In this document: in pieces, positions 17,730-26,081 of the stretch
Numbering within the stretch: the first letter of the stretch is position 1
How the letters are laid out: each line of letters begins with the position of its first letter
Source: Paludicola sp. MB14-C6
GTDB lineage: Bacteria; Bacillota; Clostridia; Oscillospirales; Ruminococcaceae
Direction: 5' to 3'
Length of the DNA: 64,000 bases
Assembly: GCF_030908625.1 (NCBI RefSeq)
Contig: NZ_CP133133.1
Location: 372,001-436,000, forward strand
Translations under genes and position numbers: made by a program
Notes under the pieces: generated by a model
What the model saw: only the letters and a program-made list of their open reading frames with translations
The model's database searches: none
What the model was told of the DNA's origin: nothing

Positions 17730-18182
17730 ATGAAAAAAATAGCAAGTTTTTGTGTGAACCACAATACTCTCAAAGAAGGTATCTATATTTCTCGTATAGA
17801 CGGTGACATTACAACCTATGATATCAGAATGGCAAAACCCAATTCAGGAGTTTATTTAGAAAATGCAGCAATGCACACTTTTGAACATCTATTTGCAACT
17901 TATGCCAGAAACAGCCATTTTGAGGATCAAATCATTTATGTTGGACCAATGGGATGTCGAACCGGATTTTATTTCTTAGTTCGCAATATGGAACCGAAAG
18001 ATGTAATTTGTCTTGTTAAAGATGCTATGGAATATATCGCTAAATACGAAGATGATATTCCAGGTGTATCAGCAAAAGAATGTGGCAATTATCTTGAGCA
18101 CAACCTCGATGGAGCAAAAAGTATTGCACATCAAATGTGTGGCATATTAAAAAACTGGTCAATTGACAAATTGAGATATTAA
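17730..18182 (+). CDS. luxS: S-ribosylhomocysteine lyase LuxS
   Basis: 150 aa, the normal length. LuxS cleaves S-ribosylhomocysteine into homocysteine and the AI-2 precursor DPD, recycling the methyl cycle product. The metal-binding HTFEHLFATYAR (HxxEH) near residues 50-61, GCRTGFYF near 75-82 and the second Cys region KECGNYLEH near 118-126 are all present. It follows the PHP gene by 11 bp with an AAGGAG site, so it appears to be co-transcribed with the hydrogenase-linked cassette, an unusual partner. Confidence 0.96.
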   Translation: MKKIASFCVNHNTLKEGIYISRIDGDITTYDIRMAKPNSGVYLENAAMHTFEHLFATYARNSHFEDQIIYVGPMGCRTGFYFLVRNMEPKDVICLVKDAMEYIAKYEDDIPGVSAKECGNYLEHNLDGAKSIAHQMCGILKNWSIDKLRY

Positions 18183-18202
18183 CTTCATTAACCTTGAAAT
18201 AT

Positions 18203-18269
18203 AACTGAATACTGAGAACGGGTTGAAACCTTGATAATAAAGGTTTCAACCCGTTCTCAGTATTCAGTT
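18203..18269 (+). terminator. 30-bp perfect inverted repeat after luxS
   Basis: Arms 18203-18232 and 18240-18269 are perfectly complementary over 30 bp around a 7-nt loop. It starts 21 bp after luxS and would terminate or stabilise that transcript, but neither side has a T-tract, so it is not a classical terminator. It also sits downstream of the opposing gene at 18323, so it may separate two convergent transcripts. Confidence 0.55.
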
Positions 18270-18322
18270 CATAATCAGCTAATTTGATTAAATTTATACC
18301 CTAGCCCTTGCAAACTACATAT

Positions 18323-19045
18323 TTATCTTATAAAGTTGTATTCAATATAATATGGCTTGACTATACAATTAAATGTAACATATTGATTGTCATTTATTTT
18401 TAAATTATAATACCAACTTAAGCTAGCTGCTTGGGGTTTAAATGACATAATATTTGATTCTATATTAAGATACTTAAAATAATTACTGGTTTCTACCCGT
18501 GATACATCAAACCCCTGCTTATCTATACGTGAAAAAATACTGATTTCATATATGATCGAAGTATTTACATCAATTACAGCTCTAATTGAAAAAGCATCAT
18601 TATCCAACATAATTTCCCAAGTGCTAACAACTTCATTAGAATCAATAGCCTCAACATACATTCTTTTGCTGATATCAATTTTATTATAATTTTCAGCAAT
18701 ATCAAAACTAGGTAATACACTTTGATTTTGTAAATTTTTTATTTGATATTGCATTTTATTAAATATTTCTTTTACCTGTTGCTCACTTAAATTCAGCTTC
18801 TTTTGCTCGGTTATAATGCCTGTTTTTTGATTATTTGCATTTACAATTGTGCAAATACGTTCCATTGTAGAAAAATTATTATTCGAATGTGAACGCTCAG
18901 TTGATTCAGTTGATATTGTTACAATATTTGGCTTGTTAATCAAATTTTGATTATTAATTTCTGTTAATAAAATAGGTGCAAGCGCAATAAAAAGAAGAAG
19001 CAAAAGCAGCGAAACTATCATTAATTTTTTCTTTATGTTATTCAT
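18323..19045 (-). CDS. Membrane-anchored accessory protein of a two-component system
   Basis: 240 aa of unknown family. One strong N-terminal hydrophobic helix (about residues 8-30, after a Lys-rich start) anchors it. The remaining 200 residues are polar and look extracytoplasmic. There is no lipobox Cys. Its ATG overlaps the end of the histidine kinase gene by 8 bp with AAAGGAG upstream, so it belongs to that operon. By position it could modulate the sensor, like the YycH/YycI type of auxiliary proteins, but no sequence similarity was recognised. Confidence 0.7.
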   Translation of the reverse strand: MNNIKKKLMIVSLLLLLLFIALAPILLTEINNQNLINKPNIVTISTESTERSHSNNNFSTMERICTIVNANNQKTGIITEQKKLNLSEQQVKEIFNKMQYQIKNLQNQSVLPSFDIAENYNKIDISKRMYVEAIDSNEVVSTWEIMLDNDAFSIRAVIDVNTSIIYEISIFSRIDKQGFDVSRVETSNYFKYLNIESNIMSFKPQAASLSWYYNLKINDNQYVTFNCIVKPYYIEYNFIR

Positions 19046-20468
19046 GTTTTGCTCCTTTCATGATTATCGTAACTTTTGTACCAACATTAACTGTGCTTTC
19101 AAATTCAATACCGAAATTATGCATTTTTATAATTTGATCGCAGAGTGATAATCCCAAACCAGCCCCACCTTGTTTTCTTGCTCTAGATTTATCTACAACA
19201 TAGAATGCCTCTTTAATTTTTGAAAGTTCCTGCTTTTCCATACCCTTCCCGTCGTCTTCAATTACTACAAAATAGTTATCTTCAATACATGAACCCTCAA
19301 CAAGTATTGTGCCTTTGTTTTCAATTGCTTTCCTTGCATTATCAATCAAATTAACGAAAACAGATTGCATAAGCTCCGGTTCCATTTGTATTATTGCAGG
19401 CTGAATATTTGGTAATAATTCAATATTGCATTCGTTAAGTTGAGGCGTTACAACAGTACATATTTTATCAAACAAATCTTTAATTGAAACAGGAAGCAAC
19501 GTAATATTTTGATTTTTCAATATAATTAAATCAAGCAACTTCATAGACAGCGTTTCTAAGCGCTTTCCTTCTGTGAAAATATAGTCAGCACATAAACGAA
19601 CACGCTCTTTTTCCATCTGTTTGCTGCGTAACATATCAGAATACCCTATAATAGATGTAAGTGGTGTTTTCAGTTCATGAGAAACTGCACCAATAAACAT
19701 TTCTTTTTTTTCTAATTCACTTTCCAACTCATGAATCTTTATTTCTAAATCATTTGCCATGCTATTAAAGTTTTTTGATAAAGTTGTAAATTCATCATCG
19801 CCTTTTGTTTCCACCCTCTTACTAAGATTTCCGGCAGAAATTTCGTTTGTTATTTTGTTAAGGGAAACAACTTGACGCATAAGTAATTTGGATATAACAA
19901 ACGTGAATATACTAGCTAGAAAAAGTACCCCCATAACTACTTGTAATAACAATCGATACTGATCCTTTTGATTATTAAAAATAAAAGTTACATTTCGATT
20001 TGTTTCAATGTAATATTGTTCTCCAAAAAAAGTTGCAGGGCGTATCGTTTGAACATATATTTCATTTCCTATTTTTTGCAGGGAATATCCTTTTTTATTG
20101 TTATCTAATAACGAAATCATATCTTTATTAAAATTGATTGACAATAATGAATATATACTTTTTTTATCCTTTGTTGCTATGCCGAAGAAAATTTTTCCGT
20201 TCGTAGTATTGATATTTAGATTCTTAGCGGCCTTGATTATTTGGTCGGTAACGCTGTCGCTTTTGTCATTTGAAATTGATAGATAAAAGTTGTCCTCCAT
20301 TTCATTAATCAGAGAATAGTTAACAACATCGCCCCAATAATAGCCCATATTCGCTTCACTGTCAATTAACGTATGAAAGTTAGAGTTAATAAGAATATAA
20401 CATCCTATTGCAAGGCAAATAACGCATACAAACATTGTAGCAAAAAATATTTTCCAAAAGAATTTCAA
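19038..20468 (-). CDS. Sensor histidine kinase (two TM, HAMP)
   Basis: 476 aa. Order: TM1 about 7-28, extracytoplasmic sensor about 29-170, TM2 about 173-196, HAMP about 197-250, then the kinase core. The H box AVSHELKTPLTSIIGY (phospho-His near residue 266), N box NLIDNARKAIEN, G1 EDDGKGM and G2 GGAGLGLSLCDQI are all intact. It is preceded by its response regulator with only 3 bp between them and followed by an overlapping accessory membrane protein gene. The stimulus cannot be told from the sequence. Confidence 0.93.
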   Translation of the reverse strand: MKFFWKIFFATMFVCVICLAIGCYILINSNFHTLIDSEANMGYYWGDVVNYSLINEMEDNFYLSISNDKSDSVTDQIIKAAKNLNINTTNGKIFFGIATKDKKSIYSLLSINFNKDMISLLDNNKKGYSLQKIGNEIYVQTIRPATFFGEQYYIETNRNVTFIFNNQKDQYRLLLQVVMGVLFLASIFTFVISKLLMRQVVSLNKITNEISAGNLSKRVETKGDDEFTTLSKNFNSMANDLEIKIHELESELEKKEMFIGAVSHELKTPLTSIIGYSDMLRSKQMEKERVRLCADYIFTEGKRLETLSMKLLDLIILKNQNITLLPVSIKDLFDKICTVVTPQLNECNIELLPNIQPAIIQMEPELMQSVFVNLIDNARKAIENKGTILVEGSCIEDNYFVVIEDDGKGMEKQELSKIKEAFYVVDKSRARKQGGAGLGLSLCDQIIKMHNFGIEFESTVNVGTKVTIIMKGAKHE

Positions 20469-20471
20469 ATA

Positions 20472-21131
20472 CTAATCCTCCAATCGATAACCTATTTTAT
20501 AAACCGGCACTATTTTATCTTCAAGTAATAACTTTTTTCGAATTCTTTGAACATGTAAATCAACTGTGCGGCTATCACCATTATAGTCTTCTCCCCAAAC
20601 GTTCATATAAATTTGGCTACGATACAATGCTTTATTTTTATTTCTTACAAGAAACAACAGTACATCAAATTCTTTAGCAGTCAAGTTAATTACTTCACCA
20701 TTTTTCATAACAATATGAGCTGCTGTATCTATTGTAATATCTGCAAATGAGATTACTTGTAATGCTTTATTATATCGTCTAAGTACAGTTTCAACTCTAG
20801 CTAAAAGTTCAGCTATTTCAAAAGGCTTTGTCATATAATCTTCCGCACCCGCTTTCAAGCCTTTCACTTTATCTGTTACACTAGACTTAGCAGTTAAAAA
20901 TATAACGGGTATGTCATATGTGTTAATATATTCAATTAGTTCATAACCATCAATTTTAGGTAACATTATATCTAATAAAATTAGATCAAATAAATTGTTT
21001 TCAATAATATCTGCCGCTTCCTGACCGTCATAAGCACAAGTACATTTATATCCTTCATCAGTAAGATTCATTTTTATTAAATCTGATATCGATTTTTCAT
21101 CTTCTACAATTAGAATTTTTATCACGTTCAT
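20472..21131 (-). CDS. Response regulator, OmpR/PhoB family
   Basis: 219 aa from ATG21131. Receiver domain 1-118 with acidic pair EDE, phospho-acceptor Asp in LLDIMLPKIDG near 51, Thr in FLTAKS near 79-84 and Lys in TKPF near 101. A winged-helix DNA-binding domain follows, with LTAKEFDVLLFLVRN and the recognition helix RTVDLHVQRIRKKL. ATG21131 is only 3 bp from GAGGAGG; GTG21125 is an alternative with better spacing, while the in-frame TTG at 21143 overlaps the ribosome site. Three 11-bp-spaced repeats upstream may be its own binding site. Confidence 0.93.
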   Translation of the reverse strand: MNVIKILIVEDEKSISDLIKMNLTDEGYKCTCAYDGQEAADIIENNLFDLILLDIMLPKIDGYELIEYINTYDIPVIFLTAKSSVTDKVKGLKAGAEDYMTKPFEIAELLARVETVLRRYNKALQVISFADITIDTAAHIVMKNGEVINLTAKEFDVLLFLVRNKNKALYRSQIYMNVWGEDYNGDSRTVDLHVQRIRKKLLLEDKIVPVYKIGYRLED

Positions 21132-21151
21132 CCGCCTCCTCAAAATGAATT

Positions 21152-21182
21152 TTACATCATTATTGTATCATAGTTGTATCAT
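21152..21182 (-). promoter_or_regulatory. Three 11-bp-period direct repeats upstream of the response regulator
   Basis: On the plus strand TTACATCAT (21152), TTGTATCAT (21163) and TTGTATCAT (21174) recur with an exact 11-bp period. OmpR/PhoB-type regulators bind as head-to-tail dimers to direct repeats of this spacing. The repeats overlap a weak promoter (TATTCA / 17 bp / TACAAT on the minus strand, -10 at 21167-21162), so autoregulation is likely. Confidence 0.55.
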
Positions 21183-21358
21183 TTTGAATATATAAGTGAA
21201 ATTCAATTTCGACACTTATATGAAATATAAGATAATCTCAATACAACAACTAAGTAAACTAGTTTTCTCTATACATTTATCCTTATTATTCTCAATAATA
21301 CAATTTTATAGAGTAATCCTATCAATATCTTTTAATATTAATATTGAATTTATAATTC

Positions 21359-21387
21359 TTGACTTTTATAAAAAAATGCTATATATT
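21359..21387 (+). promoter_or_regulatory. Promoter of the fluoride riboswitch / clcF transcript
   Basis: TTGACT (21359-21364), exactly 17 bp, TATATT (21382-21387). The predicted start near 21394 coincides with the first bases of the riboswitch aptamer, which strengthens both calls. Confidence 0.75.
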
Positions 21388-21393
21388 TATAAT

Positions 21394-21486
21394 TAAGGAA
21401 TGAAGTTCTCCTGTGGTAAAAACCAAAATTGCATTAATGCTGATGACTTCTGTAATTATTTATTTGCAGAAGCCGTCAGCTTTTTT
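21394..21486 (+). ncRNA. Fluoride riboswitch (crcB motif) with overlapping terminator
   Basis: The aptamer has the conserved crcB-motif elements: GGAATGAAGTTCTCC near 21397-21411 and GCTGATGACTTCTG at 21439-21452. Fluoride binding stabilises this fold. The 3' aptamer strand (21439-21452) can instead pair with CAGAAGCCGTCAGC (21467-21480), giving a hairpin followed by TTTTTT: a terminator exclusive with the aptamer. Fluoride should therefore prevent termination and switch on the downstream gene, which encodes a CLC-F type transporter, the expected partner. A covariance-model scan would settle it. Confidence 0.88.
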
Positions 21487-21512
21487 ATTTTATAATTTAA
21501 GGAGTTAAATCA

Positions 21513-22796
21513 ATGACTAATATTAGAAAAATTATTATTATTTGTTTTCTTTCTGTTTTAATAGGTACTTTAATGGGATTCGTTTCAGCTGCTTTTCTAA
21601 AGCTTCTTGAGCTTGTTTCCTTCACACGCGATAAATATCCATTTATTATTGCATTTCTCCCTATTATTTGTATAGCAACTGTCTTTGTATACAATAAATT
21701 TGGTAAAGGATCTCACAAAGGAAACAACCTTATTATTGAAAGTGTACATAAAGAAACTCATGTACCATTAAGAATGGCTTTATTTTCTTTCGTATTTACA
21801 ATACTTACTCATTTAACGGGCGGATCTGCAGGAAGAGAAGGAACAGCTGTTCAAATAGGTGGAACCCTTGCTAATAAATTAGGTGAGTTGTTTAAATTAA
21901 ATAAATGCGACAAAAACATGATAATTATGGCAGGTATCAGTGCGGGATTCGGTTCTGTTTTTGGCACCCCATTAACTGGTCTGCTTTTTGGAATGGAAAT
22001 GTGTTTTATAGGGAAATTAAATTATGAAGCAATATTTCCATGCTTCATTGCTTCCTTTACAGCGGATAATATTACTAGACTATTGGGAATTTCACATACA
22101 CTATACTCAATTAAAAACATCCCTTCCTTTAATTTTTATACTATAATCATGGTTATTTTATCAGCTTGCGTTTTTGGCTTGGTTGGTCGATTATTTTCTG
22201 TATCTTTATATTCACTAAAAAATCTATATATGATAAAAATTAAGAATAATATTATTAGAGCCTTAATAAGCAGCTTAATTATTTTAATAACATTGTTGGC
22301 ATTTCATTCATTTAGATATGAAGGATTAAGCACTTGGATGATCAGTGCAGGATTTAGCGGAAAGGTTCATCTGTATGATCCAATAATGAAGTTTATATTA
22401 ACAATATTAACACTGGGCTCAGGATTGCAAGGCGGTGAGGTTACTCCTTTATTTGACATTGGTGCTTCTCTTGGCGGTTTAATTGGACAATCAACTCATA
22501 TTGAACCATCTTTTCTTGCAGCTTTAGGACTTATTTCAGTATTCGGTTGTGCTGTAAATGCCCCAATAACTACTATCATTTTGGGTATTGAAATGTTTGG
22601 AACAGAAGCCATCCCATACTATGCCATATCAGTACTTATTAGCTACTACATTTCAGGATATAGTGGTATTTATTCTTCTCAAGTATTAGCAATGAGCAAA
22701 AGAAAACCTACTCAAATAAAAGAAGGACAAACTCTTGGAGCTATAGGAAATAAAAGTTTAATAAAGAAATTTTTATTGAAATATAATAAATTATAG
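21513..22796 (+). CDS. CLC-type fluoride/proton antiporter (CLC-F, EriC-F)
   Basis: 427 aa, about 10 membrane segments. It has CLC helix motifs GGSAGREGTAVQIGG near 108-122, FGTPLTGLLFGMEM near 150-163 and CAVNAPITTIILGIEMFG near 350-367. The sequence GREGT rather than GKEGP is the mark of the fluoride-specific CLC-F clade, which exports F- in exchange for protons. It lies behind a fluoride riboswitch, which fits. ATG21513 has TTAAGGAG eight bases upstream. Confidence 0.92.
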   Translation: MTNIRKIIIICFLSVLIGTLMGFVSAAFLKLLELVSFTRDKYPFIIAFLPIICIATVFVYNKFGKGSHKGNNLIIESVHKETHVPLRMALFSFVFTILTHLTGGSAGREGTAVQIGGTLANKLGELFKLNKCDKNMIIMAGISAGFGSVFGTPLTGLLFGMEMCFIGKLNYEAIFPCFIASFTADNITRLLGISHTLYSIKNIPSFNFYTIIMVILSACVFGLVGRLFSVSLYSLKNLYMIKIKNNIIRALISSLIILITLLAFHSFRYEGLSTWMISAGFSGKVHLYDPIMKFILTILTLGSGLQGGEVTPLFDIGASLGGLIGQSTHIEPSFLAALGLISVFGCAVNAPITTIILGIEMFGTEAIPYYAISVLISYYISGYSGIYSSQVLAMSKRKPTQIKEGQTLGAIGNKSLIKKFLLKYNKL

Positions 22797-22817
22797 AATA
22801 TCAGCCTAAAATGAATT

Positions 22818-22869
22818 ATCATCATAAAAAAACAACCTTACAGTACGAAAGGTTGTTTTTTATGATGAT
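22818..22869. terminator. Bidirectional terminator after clcF
   Basis: Long hairpin whose arms (22818-22839 and 22849-22869) pair along their length with one bulged A. The A- and T-runs within the stem give a U-tract in both directions. It lies between convergent clcF and the cupin gene. Confidence 0.8.
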
Positions 22870-22943
22870 TTGATTTACATAATTTGTATTGAACATATAT
22901 AACGATATTCTTAACATAAGTACAACTAAATGAATAATCTAAT

Positions 22944-23399
22944 TTAATGATGATTCATTTCCTGAGCTTGCGCTATTTCTTTTGTTTGATGAATTGTACC
23001 AAATGGATGTTGTGGCGGCGCATAGATAGAGTATAATTTCAACGGTCTATTCCCAATGTTAATCAAATTGTGCCATGTACCCGCCGGTATAATAATTGCA
23101 TAATTGCTATTCACATTTTTTTGATAATTTAAATTGTCTTTATTACTGCCAATTTTAACAAGTCCACAGCCTTCTTCAATTCTGATAAATTGATCCAGAT
23201 TTGAATGCATTTCCAATCCAATTTCTTCACCGACTTTAATACTCATTAAAGTCAGTTGCAAATGATTTCCAGTCCATAAAACTGTACGAAAATTGGTATT
23301 CTGTTTTACAGCATTATCAATGTTAACAACAAATGGGTCTGGACCATAATCTTTTGCGTCAAATGGATTCATACAATGATTACAAATATTTCTCATCAT
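22944..23399 (-). CDS. Cupin-domain protein with N-terminal Cys motif
   Basis: 151 aa from ATG23399, six bases after AAGGAG. A single cupin barrel: motif 1 region MSIKVGEEIGLEMHSNLDQFIRIEEGCG, and motif 2 region IIPAGTWHNLINIG. One His, Glu/Gln and the second His provide a likely metal site. The N-terminus has CNHCMNP, a short Cys pair that could hold a metal. Substrate is unknown; many such small cupins are annotated as mannose-6-phosphate isomerase-like without proof. It is a single-gene unit convergent with clcF. Confidence 0.85.
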   Translation of the reverse strand: MMRNICNHCMNPFDAKDYGPDPFVVNIDNAVKQNTNFRTVLWTGNHLQLTLMSIKVGEEIGLEMHSNLDQFIRIEEGCGLVKIGSNKDNLNYQKNVNSNYAIIIPAGTWHNLINIGNRPLKLYSIYAPPQHPFGTIHQTKEIAQAQEMNHH

Positions 23400-23554
23400 G
23401 TCATTCTCCTTTCCTATCATATATTACATTGTATGATATTTAGACTTAAAGTGTCACGAAGGAAAATGGAATGAGATAAATATAAACTGCTCAGGAAGTG
23501 AATTGACGTTTAAGTGGTTTTGTAACAAGTCAGAAAATTAAATTTTAATTGAAA

Positions 23555-23950
23555 TTATCTTCTTAATTTAGCTTGTGCTTTTTCGTGAAACTTATCTCTG
23601 TTTAAAATGAATCGCTCATGCGTACCTTCACCGATTAAGCCAGTCTCATCATAAGCTCTAATTTCAAAATTTACTTTTCTTCCTTCTACTGCAACAATCT
23701 TTGCTACTGCCTTAACTTTCATTCCCTTAGGAGTAGCAGCAACATGAGATGAAGAAATGCAAGTACCAACAGAAGTCATATCCTTATCTATAAATTGTTG
23801 TAAACATTTTGCACTAACCTCTTCCATAAGTGCAATCATCATTGGAGTTGCGTATACTGCAACATCACCACTTCCAACGTTACAAGCTAAATGACAATCG
23901 TTTACTTCAATTTCCTTTTCAAATACTTCCCCAATTTTAATCTCTTTCAT
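23555..23950 (-). CDS. Acyl-CoA thioesterase of the FlK family
   Basis: 131 aa hotdog-fold thioesterase. It shares with fluoroacetyl-CoA thioesterase FlK the blocks ATPMMIALMEE near 34-44, SSHVAATPKGMKVKAVA near 67-83, VEGRKVNFEI near 88-97 and IGEGTHERFIL near 106-116. The catalytic Thr, Glu and His positions of FlK appear to be present. Most relatives hydrolyse small acyl-CoAs and not fluoroacetyl-CoA. It is read in the opposite direction to clcF and 750 bp away, seven bases after the helicase gene's end in coordinate terms. Confidence 0.85.
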   Translation of the reverse strand: MKEIKIGEVFEKEIEVNDCHLACNVGSGDVAVYATPMMIALMEEVSAKCLQQFIDKDMTSVGTCISSSHVAATPKGMKVKAVAKIVAVEGRKVNFEIRAYDETGLIGEGTHERFILNRDKFHEKAQAKLRR

Positions 23951-23956
23951 TTAATT

Positions 23957-26077
23957 TTACCTCTCTTTATTTGTTAATTCTAGTAAACCTGCATTTATGC
24001 AGGCTGTATAGCTTAAATTCTTTACACCCTTCGTTTGAAACACAATCGTAATAATATCATCATTTTGAGATTCAACAATTCCTTTTCCAAAAGTAGAGTG
24101 CATTACCATTTTCCCTATGATATTCGGTGCTTCAATCTTTAAGATAGATTTCTTCTTTTGATCTTTTTTTGTATGCAGCGGTACACCATTTACAAAGCGT
24201 TCTATAAATCTAGATGGATATGCTACCACATCATTTAGAAAATGAGAACGATAGAATATCAATTTTTTCTTGGCTCTTGTTACACCAACATAAAATAATC
24301 TGGTTTCATTTTCAATTTCGTCTAATTGGCCATTTACTTGATTAACAACAGCATCGCTTGATGGAATAATATCCTTTATCATATCAAGCATAATGACTGT
24401 ATCAAATTCTAATCCTTTACTAGAATGAAGTGTAGTCAAAGTAATGTTAGCTTTTGAATCTATATTTATTTGGTCGTTAATTTGTATTTGTAAATCATTC
24501 AATTTATCTACATAGCTTTCAATTGTATCAATATCTTCAGCCAAATGAATTGCAGTACTGATTTTTTGATATGCATTTGTCTTTGTAAATCCATCGTTTA
24601 ACCGATTTTCAATATAATTCTCATAGCCTAATGCATCCATAATGAATGCAATTGCTTTTTTAGGAGGCATTTTATATAATCGTTGAAAAGCTGAATGATA
24701 ATACTTCATTTGATTACGTCTACCATCAGAAATAGCTTGAATGCTTGCTACACATAAAAATACGCTGTCAAAATCACATAACTTTCTCTCAACATGTTCA
24801 TATATGCCTTTAGACAATCCTAATTTATAGTATATCTGTTTAAAGGCTTTTAAATCGCACCCATTGCGAGCCAATAACATATATGATATGATATCACGCA
24901 CTACAAATGAAGAAAAATATGTCAGTTTATGTTCCTTAATATAAAAATGAATATCATTTCTATAGAATAAATCAATTAACGGTATAGCTGATTCATTATT
25001 TCGATAGACCACTGCAAGCGTTTTATTTTGAGAATATTCATGAATATACTGAATTATTTTTTTATATTGGTCAGCATAATCTCGTAGGTTAACTACTTGA
25101 ATGGATGCATGATTGCTATTATTGCAGAACATTTCTTTTTGATAACGTTGTTGATTTTGCTTTATAAAATCGTTTGCATGTGAAACGATATCAAAGTTAG
25201 AACGAAAATTTTGCTCCATTTTAATAATAGATGAGTTTTGATATAATTTATCAAAATCAAGCAATGCTTTTGGAAATGCTCCTCTAAACGAGTATATACT
25301 TTGGTCTTCGTCCCCCACCATGAAAATCATACTGTTTTTTGCAAGCATTTGAATAATTTTATGCTGGATTAAAGAAGTATCTTGTGCTTCGTCGACGTTA
25401 ATGTACTGATAATGAAATTGAAAAACATTTAAAATATCAGGAAAGCGAATAAATATTTCATATGTAAGGGTTAGCATATCATCATAATCAATTAGCTTAT
25501 TTTGCTTTTTATATTGTTCATATTCAATATATATTTTTTGAAAGGATCGTATTTCATTTTCATGATCTGTTAATTGTTCCATTGTGAGCATCATATTCTT
25601 ACTATAACTAATCAAACGATCTAACGTTTCAAGCAAATCATCGGTAAGATATTCTTCATTAAAATGCATATATAATTCTCTTAGTAATCTTGTTTTCAAG
25701 CCATTATTATCACTATCCGTTATTAGCTTTGGCATTGGTCTATTCTTTGCTTGAGAATAATATCTTAACACAGATAAACAAAAACTATGTATAGTTTTAA
25801 AGCTTGGAGACTGTAACGCTAAGGTTGAAAATAAATATTCAAACCTGCGTTTCATATCTTTTGCTGTCTCTCTACTATAAGTGAGCGTTAATATTTGCTT
25901 ATTATTTATTTGATAGTTTACCATCAAATTTGCAATTCTGCTAACCAATACAGTCGTTTTTCCTGATCCAGGAACAGCCAACAAAAGGGTGTTTTTATCG
26001 AGACATAAAACACCCTTTTGTTGCTGCTCATTCAATATGATATTATGTTTCTTTTGTAAAAACTCAATGATATTCAT
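23957..26077 (-). CDS. UvrD/Rep-family ATP-dependent helicase
   Basis: 706 aa from ATG26077. Superfamily 1A helicase: Q motif with LNEQQQKGV, Walker A AVPGSGKTTVLVSRIA near 34-49, motif II INVDEAQDTS, motif III VGDEDQSIYSFRGA, motif V LTTLHSSKGLEFDTVIMLD and motif VI FYVGVTRAKKKLIFYRS. The C-terminus has a small domain (GKMVMHSTFGKGIVES) like the PcrA/UvrD tail that binds RNA polymerase. It is rather short and diverged for PcrA, so it may be a second paralogue. ATG26077 lies four bases after the U32 stop. Confidence 0.9.
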   Translation of the reverse strand: MNIIEFLQKKHNIILNEQQQKGVLCLDKNTLLLAVPGSGKTTVLVSRIANLMVNYQINNKQILTLTYSRETAKDMKRRFEYLFSTLALQSPSFKTIHSFCLSVLRYYSQAKNRPMPKLITDSDNNGLKTRLLRELYMHFNEEYLTDDLLETLDRLISYSKNMMLTMEQLTDHENEIRSFQKIYIEYEQYKKQNKLIDYDDMLTLTYEIFIRFPDILNVFQFHYQYINVDEAQDTSLIQHKIIQMLAKNSMIFMVGDEDQSIYSFRGAFPKALLDFDKLYQNSSIIKMEQNFRSNFDIVSHANDFIKQNQQRYQKEMFCNNSNHASIQVVNLRDYADQYKKIIQYIHEYSQNKTLAVVYRNNESAIPLIDLFYRNDIHFYIKEHKLTYFSSFVVRDIISYMLLARNGCDLKAFKQIYYKLGLSKGIYEHVERKLCDFDSVFLCVASIQAISDGRRNQMKYYHSAFQRLYKMPPKKAIAFIMDALGYENYIENRLNDGFTKTNAYQKISTAIHLAEDIDTIESYVDKLNDLQIQINDQINIDSKANITLTTLHSSKGLEFDTVIMLDMIKDIIPSSDAVVNQVNGQLDEIENETRLFYVGVTRAKKKLIFYRSHFLNDVVAYPSRFIERFVNGVPLHTKKDQKKKSILKIEAPNIIGKMVMHSTFGKGIVESQNDDIITIVFQTKGVKNLSYTACINAGLLELTNKER

Positions 26078-26081
26078 ATTG

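Noticed and set aside
18203-18269. Inverted repeat as a transposon end
   Set aside because: No transposase, no target duplication and a loop of only 7 nt; a hairpin RNA is more likely.
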